Shown piece after piece: positions 18,087 to 28,204 of a stretch of 64,000 nucleotides of DNA. Both the position numbers and the translations under genes were made by a program. Source of the stretch: Mycobacterium sp. shizuoka-1 (GTDB taxonomy: Bacteria; Actinomycetota; Actinomycetes; Mycobacteriales; Mycobacteriaceae); the NCBI RefSeq assembly GCF_002723835.1, contig NZ_BEWG01000020.1:1-64000 (forward strand), given 5' to 3'. The notes under the pieces were generated by a model, which saw nothing but the letters and a program-made list of their open reading frames with translations, ran no database searches and was not told the DNA's origin. The first letter of the stretch is position 1. The number at the start of each line of letters is the position of its first letter.

Positions 18087-18695
18087 ATGCAAACCCATGG
18101 GGAGACGGGAAACGGCGGGGGGCTACACGCCGGGACCGATATCGAAGACAGTGCCGATACCGCAGTCCGCACGGACGTGCCGGACGATCGACCGCCTCGT
18201 GGTGGTTTATCGATCTTTCCGATCGTGCTGGGTGTGTTCGTCTGCGCTTTGAGTATTTGGATCGCGGTGAGGCTGGGGACCAGCGTTATCAGCGCCAAAA
18301 CTTCGGGAGCTTTCGGTGCCGCGCTGCTGGCGACGAGTTTGCTCATCGGTGTCTTTCTGATCTTGTATGCCGTCGTATTGCGACGCGCTGAGTCGGCGGA
18401 TGTTTCGAGATCGACGGGGTCGGGCGACGCCGTAGCCAAGTCGGGACGCGCACTTCGCTACGTCAAATGGGTCGTGGTGCCATTGCTGCTGGGGTTGGCG
18501 GGCGCCGGCCTGACCGTGTGGGCGGCGGCGGATGCGCAGCCCTCGGTTGCCTCCCCCGACTCGCCGAAGTCGTGTTTCCAGCTCTATCAGGACGCGATGG
18601 CCATGCACAAACAGAACCCGAAGTTCAGGCTGCCTGCGCGGGACCGCGACGAGGTCCGGTGTGCCATCAACAAGACCGTTCTGTCCCTGAAGTAG
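18087..18695 (+). CDS. Hypothetical membrane protein
   Basis: A 202-residue protein I do not recognise. The first 40 residues are acidic and disordered. Three hydrophobic helices follow: about 43-63 (SIFPIVLGVFVCALSIWIAV), about 78-98 and about 127-147. The C-terminal tail has two cysteines (SCFQLYQDA and RCAINKT) that could form a disulfide outside the cell. Base composition before and at the start of the gene is less GC-rich than its neighbours. It is absent from the M. tuberculosis order I recall, so it may be an insertion. Confidence 0.65.
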   Translation: MQTHGETGNGGGLHAGTDIEDSADTAVRTDVPDDRPPRGGLSIFPIVLGVFVCALSIWIAVRLGTSVISAKTSGAFGAALLATSLLIGVFLILYAVVLRRAESADVSRSTGSGDAVAKSGRALRYVKWVVVPLLLGLAGAGLTVWAAADAQPSVASPDSPKSCFQLYQDAMAMHKQNPKFRLPARDRDEVRCAINKTVLSLK

Positions 18696-18825
18696 CAGCG
18701 ATGCCGCCCTGCCCAACGCCGGCATGGTGTGCTTCCTCGATGGCGGCCGGACCCTCGAATCAGGCTCTGCCGAACAGGTTTTGACAGATCTCAGCGGTTT
18801 CTGCGCCGGGTGACGGGTCGGCGAC

Positions 18826-19104
18826 CTAGCCGGCCGGGCCCGGCTCCAGCGGCGAGCACGCCTTGCGGGCCGACTCCCACACCCCGGGGTCGACGCCGGC
18901 CGGCGGGCCCAGCACGGCGCCTCCTGCCGAATCGGGAACGCCGTGGTCGTGCAGGCACTGCGCCAGCGATCCATGCTCGGACGGGGCGCTGCCGGTGCTG
19001 CTCGGCGCGGGACTGATCGCCGTCGGCTGGGACGGTGTCGGTGTCGGCGTACACCCCGCGAGGACCGCGGCCGCCGCGGCGGCCCCGAGAAATAGGCCGC
19101 GCAT
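18826..19104 (-). CDS. Small putative lipoprotein
   Basis: A 92-residue protein with a lipobox, VLAGC at residues 14-18, after a short alanine-rich signal; Cys18 would be lipidated. A Pro/Ser/Thr linker follows, then a short domain with two cysteines (QCLHDHGVP and RKACSPL). CLHDHGVP-type sequence is common in small actinobacterial secreted proteins of unknown function. The ATG overlaps the nitrobindin gene stop (TGATG), so it is the last gene of a three-gene operon. Confidence 0.75.
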   Translation of the reverse strand: MRGLFLGAAAAAAVLAGCTPTPTPSQPTAISPAPSSTGSAPSEHGSLAQCLHDHGVPDSAGGAVLGPPAGVDPGVWESARKACSPLEPGPAG

Positions 19105-19751
19105 CAGCCGACGTAGCGCGTCAGCCGCGCGGACAGATGCGGGACCAGGCCCCCGTCGGCGTCGACACGTTCCTCGACGTAGGCCAGATCACCGCCCTCC
19201 ACGATGCCGTAGAGACGCTTGGCCCCGCCGACGAGCACACCGGACTTGCTGCGCGCGAGCGCGTCGGTGACGAGCTCCCACGACGATTGCGTGCGCGGCT
19301 GGCCGTAGAACAGTTCGATGTAGCCGGCCGAGTGGGCCAGCAACAGTTCGATGGCCTGCGATTCGCCCGGATCGGCCGGGTCGGTGACGAACCGCCAGAA
19401 GCCGGTCTCGCGCAGTCCGGGGGAGTGGTAGTTGCCGCCCTCGTCGAGGCGCCACGACCGGGCATCCCAGTTGAGATAGTCGCCGCCGTCGTGGGAGACG
19501 ATGATCTGCTGGCCGAACCGGTAGTCGCCGTGCGGCCCGCGGCCCTCACCCTCGCCGCGCCACACCCCGACCAGCGGCAACAAGGCCAGCAGCGCGTCGT
19601 GCAGATTTGCGCCCAGACGCAGGTTGGCGGTGTCGGCAGGCAGCGGCAGGTCGTCGAACACCGGGATGTTGCGGCCGGCCGTCTCTTTGGCCCGCTCGGC
19701 GGCCGCGGCTACCGCGCGATCGCCGCTGCCGTGGATGTCGTCGGAACTCAC
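19104..19751 (-). CDS. Nitrobindin-like heme/fatty-acid-binding beta-barrel (Rv0813c-like)
   Basis: A 215-residue protein whose C-terminal 160 residues form a lipocalin/FABP-like barrel. The GVWRGEGEG motif (about 62-70) matches the GxWxGxG signature of nitrobindins, which bind heme b and react with NO or peroxynitrite. The axial histidine would lie near the C-terminus ([13 protein letters not shown]). GTG 19751 overlaps the stop of the microprotein gene upstream (GTGA). The role in heme/NO sensing is family knowledge, not shown here. Confidence 0.82.
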   Translation of the reverse strand: MSSDDIHGSGDRAVAAAAERAKETAGRNIPVFDDLPLPADTANLRLGANLHDALLALLPLVGVWRGEGEGRGPHGDYRFGQQIIVSHDGGDYLNWDARSWRLDEGGNYHSPGLRETGFWRFVTDPADPGESQAIELLLAHSAGYIELFYGQPRTQSSWELVTDALARSKSGVLVGGAKRLYGIVEGGDLAYVEERVDADGGLVPHLSARLTRYVG

Positions 19752-19846
19752 GACTCGTCGGTGATCAGTCGGTACAGCGCGTACAACGCGAACCAGGTGA
19801 TCAGTACGACGGTTGCGACCAAAAGGATCTCGTAAAACAGAACCAC
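19748..19846 (-). CDS. 32-residue single-span membrane microprotein
   Basis: A GTG-initiated ORF of 32 residues, one hydrophobic helix ([20 protein letters not shown], then [11 protein letters not shown]). A TAGACT -10 hexamer lies exactly 6 nt upstream of the GTG, indicating a leaderless start, and its TGA overlaps the GTG of the nitrobindin gene. Position and coupling argue it is real and the first gene of the operon. Function is unknown. Confidence 0.7.
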   Translation of the reverse strand: MVLFYEILLVATVVLITWFALYALYRLITDES

Positions 19847-19852
19847 GTGCTC

Positions 19853-19858
19853 AGTCTA
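19853..19858 (-). promoter_or_regulatory. -10 hexamer of the microprotein-nitrobindin-lipoprotein operon
   Basis: TAGACT on the minus strand, 6 nt from GTG 19846, fits the leaderless pattern seen repeatedly in this window. Confidence 0.5.
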
Positions 19859-19897
19859 TCCGGGGCTCGGGCGGACGCACCGCCCGAGCCACCGTCG

Positions 19898-20200
19898 TCA
19901 CGCGACCTTGATGTCGACTTCGTGAATGCCCGCGCCCGACGGTGCCACGGTGGCGTCACCGTTGCCCACCTTGGACAGCGCGCGCACCGTCCAGGTGCCC
20001 GGTGCCGCGAAGAACCGGAAATCGCCGGTCGCCGACGCCACCACCTCGGCGGTGAACTCGTCGCTGGAGTCCAGCAGGCGCACGAACGCACCGGCCACGG
20101 TCTGACCTGAGTCGTCGACCACGCGCCCGGTGATCACGGTCTCCTTCTCCAGGTCGACGCCGGCGGGCAGGGTCTGTCCTTGTTTAGGTGCAGAGCACAT
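19898..20200 (-). CDS. sseC: DUF1416 protein SseC
   Basis: A 100-residue protein (MCSAPKQGQTLPAGVDLEKE), a compact beta-sandwich of the DUF1416 family found beside rhodanese-type sulfurtransferases in mycobacteria. ETVITGRVVDDSGQ and GAFVRLLDSSDEFTAE are conserved. The start is set at ATG 20200; the frame continues upstream inside cysA without similarity. It lies 2 bp after the cysA stop, so it is co-translated. Its biochemical role is not known. Confidence 0.9.
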   Translation of the reverse strand: MCSAPKQGQTLPAGVDLEKETVITGRVVDDSGQTVAGAFVRLLDSSDEFTAEVVASATGDFRFFAAPGTWTVRALSKVGNGDATVAPSGAGIHEVDIKVA

Positions 20201-20202
20201 GA

Positions 20203-21036
20203 TCAACTTCCCAACTCGATCGGGGCCCCCACCAGGGAGCCGTATTCGGTCCAACTGCCGTCGTAGTTCTTGACGTTCTTGTGCCCCAACAGTTCCTGCA
20301 GCACGAACCAGGTGTGCGACGAGCGCTCACCGATGCGGCAGTAGGCGATGGTCTCCTTCTCGCCGTCCAAGCCGGCCGCCTCATACAGCGCGGCCAGGTC
20401 CTCGTCGGACTTGAAGGTGCCGTCCTCGTTGGCAGCCTTGCTCCACGGAACGTTGATGGCACCGGGGATATGCCCGGGCCGCTGGCTCTGCTCCTGCGGC
20501 AGATGCGCCGGCGCGAGGATCTTGCCCGAGAACTCGTCGGGGGAGCGGACATCCACCAGGTTCTTGGTGCCGATCGCGGCGATCACCTCGTCGCGGAACG
20601 CGCGGATGGTGGTGTCGGGCGCGGCGGCCACGTACGACGTCGAGGGACGGGCCGGCACGTCGGTCACCAGGGGCCGGCCGTCGAGTTCCCATTTCTTGCG
20701 GCCACCGTCGAGCAGCTTGACGTTCTCGTGCCCGTACAGCTTGAAATACCAGTACGCGTAGGCGGCGAACCAGTTGTTGTTGCCGCCGTACAGGATCACG
20801 GTGTCGTCGTTGCTGATTCCCTTGTCGGACAACAACTTCGAGAACTGCTGCTGGTCGACGAAGTCACGCTTGACCTGGTCCTGAAGCTCGGTCTTCCAGT
20901 CCAGCCGGACGGCGCCGGCGATGTGACCGCCTTCGTAAGCCGAGGTGTCCTCGTCGACCTCGACGAAGACCGTGTTCGGCGCATCGAGATTGCTCTCGGC
21001 CCAGTCGGTGGAGACCAGGACGTCGGAGCGTGCCAT
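20203..21036 (-). CDS. cysA: Thiosulfate sulfurtransferase (rhodanese)
   Basis: A 277-residue protein with two rhodanese domains: an inactive N-terminal one and a catalytic C-terminal one with the persulfide-forming cysteine in AYCRIGERSSHTW (about residue 233). It is equivalent to mycobacterial CysA2/CysA3 (SseC partner); despite the symbol it is not the sulfate-transporter ATPase. A good AAAGGAA SD precedes ATG 21036. It lies in the operon leader peptide - DUF4395 - cysA - sseC. Confidence 0.92.
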   Translation of the reverse strand: MARSDVLVSTDWAESNLDAPNTVFVEVDEDTSAYEGGHIAGAVRLDWKTELQDQVKRDFVDQQQFSKLLSDKGISNDDTVILYGGNNNWFAAYAYWYFKLYGHENVKLLDGGRKKWELDGRPLVTDVPARPSTSYVAAAPDTTIRAFRDEVIAAIGTKNLVDVRSPDEFSGKILAPAHLPQEQSQRPGHIPGAINVPWSKAANEDGTFKSDEDLAALYEAAGLDGEKETIAYCRIGERSSHTWFVLQELLGHKNVKNYDGSWTEYGSLVGAPIELGS

Positions 21037-21070
21037 GAAGTGGTTCCTTTCGGTTAAGTGTCGTGAAGCC

Positions 21071-21535
21071 TTAGGTGGTGGCCGGGGCGTGACGTAGCCG
21101 GGCCGCGAGCGGGTAGAGCTGGCAGCCGAGGCAGATACCGAAGGCTGCGTTGAGGAAAGCGGCGAACAGGGCGAAGGCGGTGGCGATCACACCGACCAGC
21201 GACGCCCCGAGGACGAACCCGGCGAGGCCGACAGCGGCGAACACCAAGCCCACCAGCTGGGCGAACTTCAACGGCGGTACGGGTTCGCGTTCCGACACCG
21301 GGCTCAGGCGCGGGGCCACCAGGTTGGCGAAGATCAGCCCGTAGGGGTGCTGGCGTGGGCCACGCCACGCGCCGATGGCGAACACGACGCCCTGCAACGC
21401 AAGCAGCACCGCCGCGGCGGTCGTGCTGAACCCGGAGATCGCGAGCACCGCGATCAGCACCACGGTGGTGATCCAGGCCGCGAAGCGGGGCCCGCGAACG
21501 TCCACCTGGGCCGGTGAGGTGGTGGTGGTCGACAT
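21071..21535 (-). CDS. DUF4395 membrane protein
   Basis: A 154-residue protein with about four hydrophobic helices and the conserved FGICLGCQLYPL segment near the C-terminus, whose cysteine pair (CLGC) is the family hallmark. DUF4395 proteins are often found with rhodaneses and thioredoxins, suggesting a role in membrane-associated thiol or sulfur-transfer chemistry; this is inference. It is first among the structural genes after the Cys-rich leader. Confidence 0.85.
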   Translation of the reverse strand: MSTTTTSPAQVDVRGPRFAAWITTVVLIAVLAISGFSTTAAAVLLALQGVVFAIGAWRGPRQHPYGLIFANLVAPRLSPVSEREPVPPLKFAQLVGLVFAAVGLAGFVLGASLVGVIATAFALFAAFLNAAFGICLGCQLYPLAARLRHAPATT

Positions 21536-21625
21536 GCATCTACTCCTGTTGCGGGGTGGGGCTGGACGGAGGCAGGCCGCGAAACGGCCGCTCCAGAGTG
21601 GCGGCGCGAAGAAAGGCGCGGCTAC

Positions 21626-21718
21626 TCAGCAGCTACAGCAACAACAGCAACAACCCGCGACGCGGCACAGATCAACTGCGCGGCGCTTGGTGAGCGAGAG
21701 CTCCAGGCGGGTCGACAC
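21626..21718 (-). CDS. Cys-rich leader peptide (Ms5788A-type attenuator)
   Basis: A leaderless short ORF starting at GTG 21718 (or ATG 21727, three codons earlier). It reads STRLELSLTKRRAVDL, then C-RVAG, six consecutive Cys, Ser, Cys and stop at 21626-21628; eight cysteines in total. TAGCAT lies 7 nt before the GTG. Published work in M. smegmatis describes such polycysteine leaderless ORFs as cysteine-responsive attenuators of the sulfur operon. Low charged tRNA-Cys would stall ribosomes and release downstream expression. It sits 91 bp upstream of the DUF4395 ATG and was not called as an ORF by length. Confidence 0.85.
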   Translation of the reverse strand: MSTRLELSLTKRRAVDLCRVAGCCCCCCSC

Positions 21719-21725
21719 GCCAGAC

Positions 21726-21731
21726 ATGCTA
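21726..21731 (-). promoter_or_regulatory. -10 hexamer of the sulfur-operon leader
   Basis: TAGCAT on the minus strand, 7 nt before GTG 21718. It lies in the 20-bp gap after thiX, so the sulfur operon has its own promoter and is separated from thiX-lmeA. Confidence 0.5.
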
Positions 21732-21747
21732 CCCAATGACTGCGGTC

Positions 21748-22167
21748 TCAGGCCAACAGAGGTTCGAGCGCGGAACGCAGGTCAGCGGCCTTGGGAACAC
21801 CCGCGGTGCGGTATCGCTGCCGGCCGTCGGCGTCGAAGATGAACGTGGTCGGCAGCGACATGACCGAAAGTTTGCGCGCGGCACCCGGATTGGCGTCCAT
21901 ATCGATCTCGACGTGAGCTACCTCACGCATGTCGGCGCAAGTCTGGTTGACCACTCGCCGCACCGCCGCGCACGGTCCGCACCACACCGCGCTGAAATGC
22001 ACAATCGTCGGTCCGGTGCGGGACAAGCCCAGGTCACTGACGTCGAGGTCGGCCGGTTCGGCGTCGCGCAGCACCCCCGAACGGCGGCTGTGCAGAAAGC
22101 CGGCCACCCCGGCCACGCCCAGAGCGGCGGCGATGGCGACGATCGCGGTGAGCAGTCCCGTGGTCAT
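21748..22167 (-). CDS. thiX: Membrane-anchored thioredoxin-like protein
   Basis: A 139-residue protein with one N-terminal transmembrane helix (about 3-25) and a thioredoxin fold carrying the active site AVWCGPC (about residues 59-65) and the cis-proline SLPTTFIF. It is probably an extracytoplasmic-facing or membrane-tethered thiol reductase. The start ATG 22167 overlaps the lmeA stop (ATGA), so it is translated after lmeA. It matches Rv0816c in position. Confidence 0.88.
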   Translation of the reverse strand: MTTGLLTAIVAIAAALGVAGVAGFLHSRRSGVLRDAEPADLDVSDLGLSRTGPTIVHFSAVWCGPCAAVRRVVNQTCADMREVAHVEIDMDANPGAARKLSVMSLPTTFIFDADGRQRYRTAGVPKAADLRSALEPLLA

Positions 22168-22961
22168 GATTGTGTGAACCCGTCCAGGCGGACCGTTACT
22201 CCCTCGGCGATGCCTTCGATGATGACGTCCGACCCGCGCGCACCTTCGGTGGTCGGCCGCACCCCGAAGGGCAGCTTCTGGTCGGGCAGGCTGCCGCTGA
22301 AGGCCGCCAGCACCGCGGCCCTGCGATCGTCGGGTACCGCCTGGTCGGCGGTCCCGGGACCGGTCTGGACGTCGGTGGCGGTGAACACCAGCGTGGTCTG
22401 ATCCTCGCCCGCGACGGACAGGTCGACCGCGACGCTGACGCGCTTGTCGAAGCCCGCCTTGGTCGGCGTTCCGGTGAACACCAGTCCCTTGCTGCCCGAA
22501 ATACCGGACTCGGTGGTGCCGCCGGTGGCGTCGTTGCTCTCCTTCGAGGGGGCTTCCACCATCAGATCCTTGATCCCCATGAACCGGCCCAGGTGGCCGG
22601 AGTCGATGATGATCCGGCTCTCCAGCTTGCCGACCGGCAGGTTCGCCTGCGGCCTGATCAACCACGACGCCTCGGTGAGGTCGATGTTGTGCATGGTGGC
22701 CTCCAGCGAAGCCCGGCCCACCACCGGGTGATCCGCCCCGTTGACCTTGATTTCGATCTCGTCGTAGTGGTGGTCGACGGCCTGCCGGATGAACGGAAAG
22801 CCCAGGATCGCCACCGACGGGTCGAACGACAGCCCGGCAACCGAGCGCACGGTGCGGGCCAAGCGATACTCGGCGAAGATGGTGGCCCCGAAGTCGGCGC
22901 CGACCGCCCCGACGAGCACGGCGAGGACCGCGGCACTCAGCGTGATCAGCAGCTTTCGCAC
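22164..22961 (-). CDS. lmeA: LmeA-like DUF2993 protein (mannan elongation)
   Basis: A 265-residue exported or membrane-anchored protein with an N-terminal hydrophobic segment (RKLLITLSAAVLAVLVGAVG) and a DUF2993 domain of the BPI/lipid-binding kind. By family and synteny (Rv0817c, MSMEG_5785) it is LmeA, needed for lipomannan chain elongation in the periplasm and able to bind phosphoinositides. I start at GTG 22961; GTG 22979 and 23006 are possible alternatives. It overlaps thiX by 4 bp. Confidence 0.82.
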   Translation of the reverse strand: MRKLLITLSAAVLAVLVGAVGADFGATIFAEYRLARTVRSVAGLSFDPSVAILGFPFIRQAVDHHYDEIEIKVNGADHPVVGRASLEATMHNIDLTEASWLIRPQANLPVGKLESRIIIDSGHLGRFMGIKDLMVEAPSKESNDATGGTTESGISGSKGLVFTGTPTKAGFDKRVSVAVDLSVAGEDQTTLVFTATDVQTGPGTADQAVPDDRRAAVLAAFSGSLPDQKLPFGVRPTTEGARGSDVIIEGIAEGVTVRLDGFTQS

Positions 22962-23166
22962 CAGCACATTCTGGCCCACGCCCCGCTCGCGGCCACCGCC
23001 GCGCACCCCCGGGATTGCGGGCTGAACCGTTCGGATCGGCTAAATAGCAGGTGGCGGGTTAAAGTTAGATGACCCATGGTCGGTAACGGCCATATGTCGC
23101 CCATGAGTCTGGTGGGTCACCGCGACGACGCTGTCGAGATGAGTATCCAGGGCATTGGAGAGTCTG

Positions 23167-24920
<1,754 letters not shown>

Positions 24921-24943
24921 TTAGCGGCCTTCCGCAATGCGCC

Positions 24944-24973
24944 GTTCACCAACCTGTTCACCTCTCGTTCATA
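24944..24973 (+). promoter_or_regulatory. Pho box upstream of pstS
   Basis: Three direct repeats: GTTCACC at 24944-24950, GTTCACC at 24956-24962 and the weaker GTTCATA at 24967-24973 (periods 12 and 11). This matches the binding pattern of PhoP/RegX3-type regulators. A TAACTT -10 candidate lies at 25005-25010, giving a leader of roughly 50 nt before the pstS GTG. Confidence 0.65.
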
Positions 24974-25067
24974 TTCCGGGTGGGTTCCGTCCACCCCGAA
25001 CGCCTAACTTCCGGGGTGGTGCATGCGCCCTACCGGGGCGAACACGGCAACGGAGAAAGTGGGATAG

Positions 25068-26195
25068 GTGAATCTGAACAGGTTTGGCAAGGCGTTCCTC
25101 GTGACTGCGTCAGCGACGGCCATCACCGGCCTGACGCTCACCGCCTGCGGCAGCGACAACAACGCCGGAACGGCGTCGTCGACCAGCGCGTCCGGCTCGT
25201 CCAGTGCGTCGGCCGACTGCGGTGGCAAGAACGCGGTGACCGCCGAGGGCTCGACCGCTCAGCAGAACGCCATCGCGGTGTTCAACCAGGTGTGGGGCCA
25301 GAAGTGCCCGGGCAAGAACCTCTCGTACAACCCGACGGGCTCCGGTGCCGGCGTCACCCAGTTCATTGCAGGCCAGGTCGACTTCGCCGGCTCCGACTCG
25401 CCGCTGTCCAAGGATCAGCCCGATGAGGCTGCCAAGCGTTGCAGTGGCAATCCGGCTTGGAACCTGCCGTTGGTCTTCGGCCCCGTCGCGCTGGGCTACA
25501 ACCTGCCGGGCGTCGACAAGCTCGCCGTGAACGCCGATGTGCTGGCCAAGATCTTCACCGGCGCCATCAGCAACTGGAACGATCCGGCGATCGCCGCGTT
25601 GAACAGCGGCGTCTCGCTGCCCGACCAGAAGATCACGCCGATCTACCGCTCGGATTCCTCGGGCACCACCGACAACTTCCAGAAGTACCTGGGCGCCGCG
25701 GCCCCGGAGAGCTGGACCAAGGGCGCGGGCAAGGAGTTCCAGGGCGGTGCCGGTGAGGGTGCCCAGAAGTCGGCCGGCGTGGTGCAGGCCGTGCAGGCCA
25801 CCCCGGGTGCCATCGGCTACGTCGAGAAGGGCTTCGCCGACCAGGCCAAGCTGTCGATGGCCGAAATCGACACCGGCAGCGGGCCGGTCGCGCTGACCGA
25901 CGACTCCGCCAAGGTCGCCATCGACTCGGCGAAGTTCGCCAACGACGGCAACGATCTGGTGTTGGACCTGAACTCGCTGTACGCCACCAAGGCAGCGGGC
26001 GCCTACCCGCTGATGCTGGCGACCTACGAGATCGTCTGCTCCAAGGGTTACGACGCCGACACCTCCGCGGCGGTCAAGTCGTTCCTGACGGTGGCCGCCA
26101 ACGACGGCCAGGCGGGCTTGGCTGCGGCCGGTTACGTCCCGCTGCCTGACGCGTTCAAGCAGCGGTTGCTGACCGCCGTCAACGCGATTTCCTAA
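25068..26195 (+). CDS. pstS: Phosphate-binding lipoprotein PstS
   Basis: A 375-residue lipoprotein: signal peptide, lipobox LTAC (Cys27), a Ser/Ala linker, then a periplasmic type II binding fold. It shows AEGSTAQQNAI, NPTGSGAGVTQF, DFAGSDSPLS and YRSDSSGTTDNFQKY, the loops that hold phosphate. It delivers phosphate to PstCAB. The start is GTG 25068. It is first gene of pstSCAB and controlled by the upstream Pho box. Confidence 0.95.
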   Translation: MNLNRFGKAFLVTASATAITGLTLTACGSDNNAGTASSTSASGSSSASADCGGKNAVTAEGSTAQQNAIAVFNQVWGQKCPGKNLSYNPTGSGAGVTQFIAGQVDFAGSDSPLSKDQPDEAAKRCSGNPAWNLPLVFGPVALGYNLPGVDKLAVNADVLAKIFTGAISNWNDPAIAALNSGVSLPDQKITPIYRSDSSGTTDNFQKYLGAAAPESWTKGAGKEFQGGAGEGAQKSAGVVQAVQATPGAIGYVEKGFADQAKLSMAEIDTGSGPVALTDDSAKVAIDSAKFANDGNDLVLDLNSLYATKAAGAYPLMLATYEIVCSKGYDADTSAAVKSFLTVAANDGQAGLAAAGYVPLPDAFKQRLLTAVNAIS

Positions 26196-26240
26196 CAGCG
26201 CTGGCGAGGCAGGTCGATTGCGGTGACGATGGAGAGATCA

Positions 26241-27284
26241 GTGAGCGACGGGGTAGACGTGACGACACCTAATCCAGCAGACGCCGGATCGGGCGAGGTC
26301 ATCGCCGAGCCTGCGCCGAAGAAACCTGCGGTGCCGACGAACCCGTCCGCACATGCCAAGGTGCGGATCGGTGACCGGATCTTCCGCGGGTTGTCCGAAG
26401 GTTCCGGCATTCTCGTCATCGCGCTGATTGCCGCAATCGGCCTGTTCCTCGTCTGGCGTGCGGTCCCGGCCCTGGGCCGCAACGACGTCAACTTCTTCAC
26501 CTACGGCGGCAACTGGGTCACCACCGATACCGCCCACATGAAGTTCGGGATCCTGGACCTGCTTCAGGTGACCGTCTTCGTTTCGCTGTTCGCACTCGTG
26601 CTGGCGATGCCGGTCGCGCTCGGTATCGCGATCTTTTTGACCCAGTACGCGCCGCGCCGGGTGGCGGGGCCGCTTGGCTACATGGTCGACCTGCTGGCGG
26701 CGGTGCCGTCGATCATCTACGGCGTGTGGGGCCTGTATGTCCTGGCCCCGGTTCTCAAGCCGATTGCGTTGTGGCTCAACGCCAATCTGAGCTGGATCTT
26801 CCTTTTCGACACTGGCAATGCCTCGGTGGCGGGCGGCGGCACGATCTTCACCGCCGGAATCGTGCTCGCGGTGATGATCCTGCCGATCATCACCGCGGTC
26901 GCGCGTGAGGTGTTCGTCCAGACGCCGCGCGGCCAGATCGAGGCGGCGCTGGCGCTGGGCGCCACCCGCTGGGAAGTGGTCCGTACCACGGTGTTGCCGT
27001 TCGGGTTGTCCGGCTACATCAGCGGTGCGATGCTCGGCCTCGGCCGCGCGCTGGGTGAGACGATCGCGCTACTGATCATCCTGCGCGGCACCCAGAAGGC
27101 GTTCGGCTGGTCGCTGTTCGACGCCGGTTACACCTTCGCCAGCAAGATCGCCTCGGCCGCTTCGGAATTCAATGACCAGTACAAGGCGGGCGCCTACATC
27201 GCCGCCGGCCTGGTGCTGTTCATCCTGACGTTCGTGGTCAACTCGGCGGCCCGCGCCGCGGTGGCCGGAAGGGGTGCCCGATGA
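26241..27284 (+). CDS. pstC: Phosphate ABC permease PstC
   Basis: A 347-residue inner-membrane permease with six or more helices and the ABC coupling loop [25 protein letters not shown], read here in parts. One half of the phosphate channel, paired with PstA. I prefer GTG 26241, preceded by GGAGAG at 4 nt; GTG 26223 is an in-frame alternative. The TGA overlaps the pstA ATG (27281-27284). Confidence 0.93.
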   Translation: MSDGVDVTTPNPADAGSGEVIAEPAPKKPAVPTNPSAHAKVRIGDRIFRGLSEGSGILVIALIAAIGLFLVWRAVPALGRNDVNFFTYGGNWVTTDTAHMKFGILDLLQVTVFVSLFALVLAMPVALGIAIFLTQYAPRRVAGPLGYMVDLLAAVPSIIYGVWGLYVLAPVLKPIALWLNANLSWIFLFDTGNASVAGGGTIFTAGIVLAVMILPIITAVAREVFVQTPRGQIEAALALGATRWEVVRTTVLPFGLSGYISGAMLGLGRALGETIALLIILRGTQKAFGWSLFDAGYTFASKIASAASEFNDQYKAGAYIAAGLVLFILTFVVNSAARAAVAGRGAR

Positions 27285-28195
27285 CCTCGACGCTGGACAA
27301 GCCGGTCAAAGCGCCCGCGTTCCAGGCGGTGAGCCTGCGGCGGAAGCTGACCAACAACACCGCCACCGTGCTGGTGACGTTGTCGGTGGTGATCGCGGTG
27401 GTACCGCTGATCTGGGTGCTGTTCTCGGTGATCACCAAGGGCATCGGCATCGTGCTCGACAGCACCTGGTGGACCAACTCGCAGGCCGGCATGACGGCTT
27501 TCATGGCCGGCGGCGGTGTTTACCACGCCCTGGTCGGAACCGTGCTGCAAGGACTGTTCTGCGCGGTGATCTCGATCCCGATCGGCGTATTCGTCGGCAT
27601 CTATCTCGTCGAGTACGGCGGCGGCACCCGACTGGGCAAGCTGACCACATTCATGGTCGACATCCTCACCGGTGTGCCGTCGATCGTCGCGGCGTTGTTC
27701 ATCTACGCCCTGTGGGTCGCCACCCTTGGCTTTCCGCGCTCGGGGTTCGCGGTGTCACTGGCGTTGGTGCTGCTGATGATCCCAGTCATCGTGCGTTCCA
27801 CCGAGGAGATGCTGCGGATCGTTCCGATGGACCTGCGTGAGGCCAGCTACGCGCTCGGTGTGCCGAAGTGGAAAACCATTGCCCGGATTGTCATTCCGAC
27901 CGCCTTGTCGGGCATCGTCACCGGCGTGATGCTGGCCCTGGCCCGCGTGATGGGCGAGACCGCACCGCTGCTGATCCTGGTCGGCTATTCGCAGGCGATG
28001 AACTTCGACATGTTCAGCGGCTTCATGGGATCGCTGCCCGGCATGATGTACGACCAGACATCTGCTGGTGCGGGTGCCAATCCCGTTCCCACCGATCGGC
28101 TTTGGGGCGCGGCACTGACCCTGATCGTGCTGATCGCGATCCTCAATATCGGCGCGCGCTTCGTCGCCAAATTCTTTGCCCCCAAAAAGGTTTAG
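27281..28195 (+). CDS. pstA: Phosphate ABC permease PstA
   Basis: A 304-residue permease with six transmembrane helices and the coupling segment [17 protein letters not shown]. It forms the phosphate channel with PstC. It is translationally coupled to pstC and followed after 9 bp by pstB. Confidence 0.94.
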   Translation: MTSTLDKPVKAPAFQAVSLRRKLTNNTATVLVTLSVVIAVVPLIWVLFSVITKGIGIVLDSTWWTNSQAGMTAFMAGGGVYHALVGTVLQGLFCAVISIPIGVFVGIYLVEYGGGTRLGKLTTFMVDILTGVPSIVAALFIYALWVATLGFPRSGFAVSLALVLLMIPVIVRSTEEMLRIVPMDLREASYALGVPKWKTIARIVIPTALSGIVTGVMLALARVMGETAPLLILVGYSQAMNFDMFSGFMGSLPGMMYDQTSAGAGANPVPTDRLWGAALTLIVLIAILNIGARFVAKFFAPKKV

Positions 28196-28204
28196 GAGAC
28201 CTCG

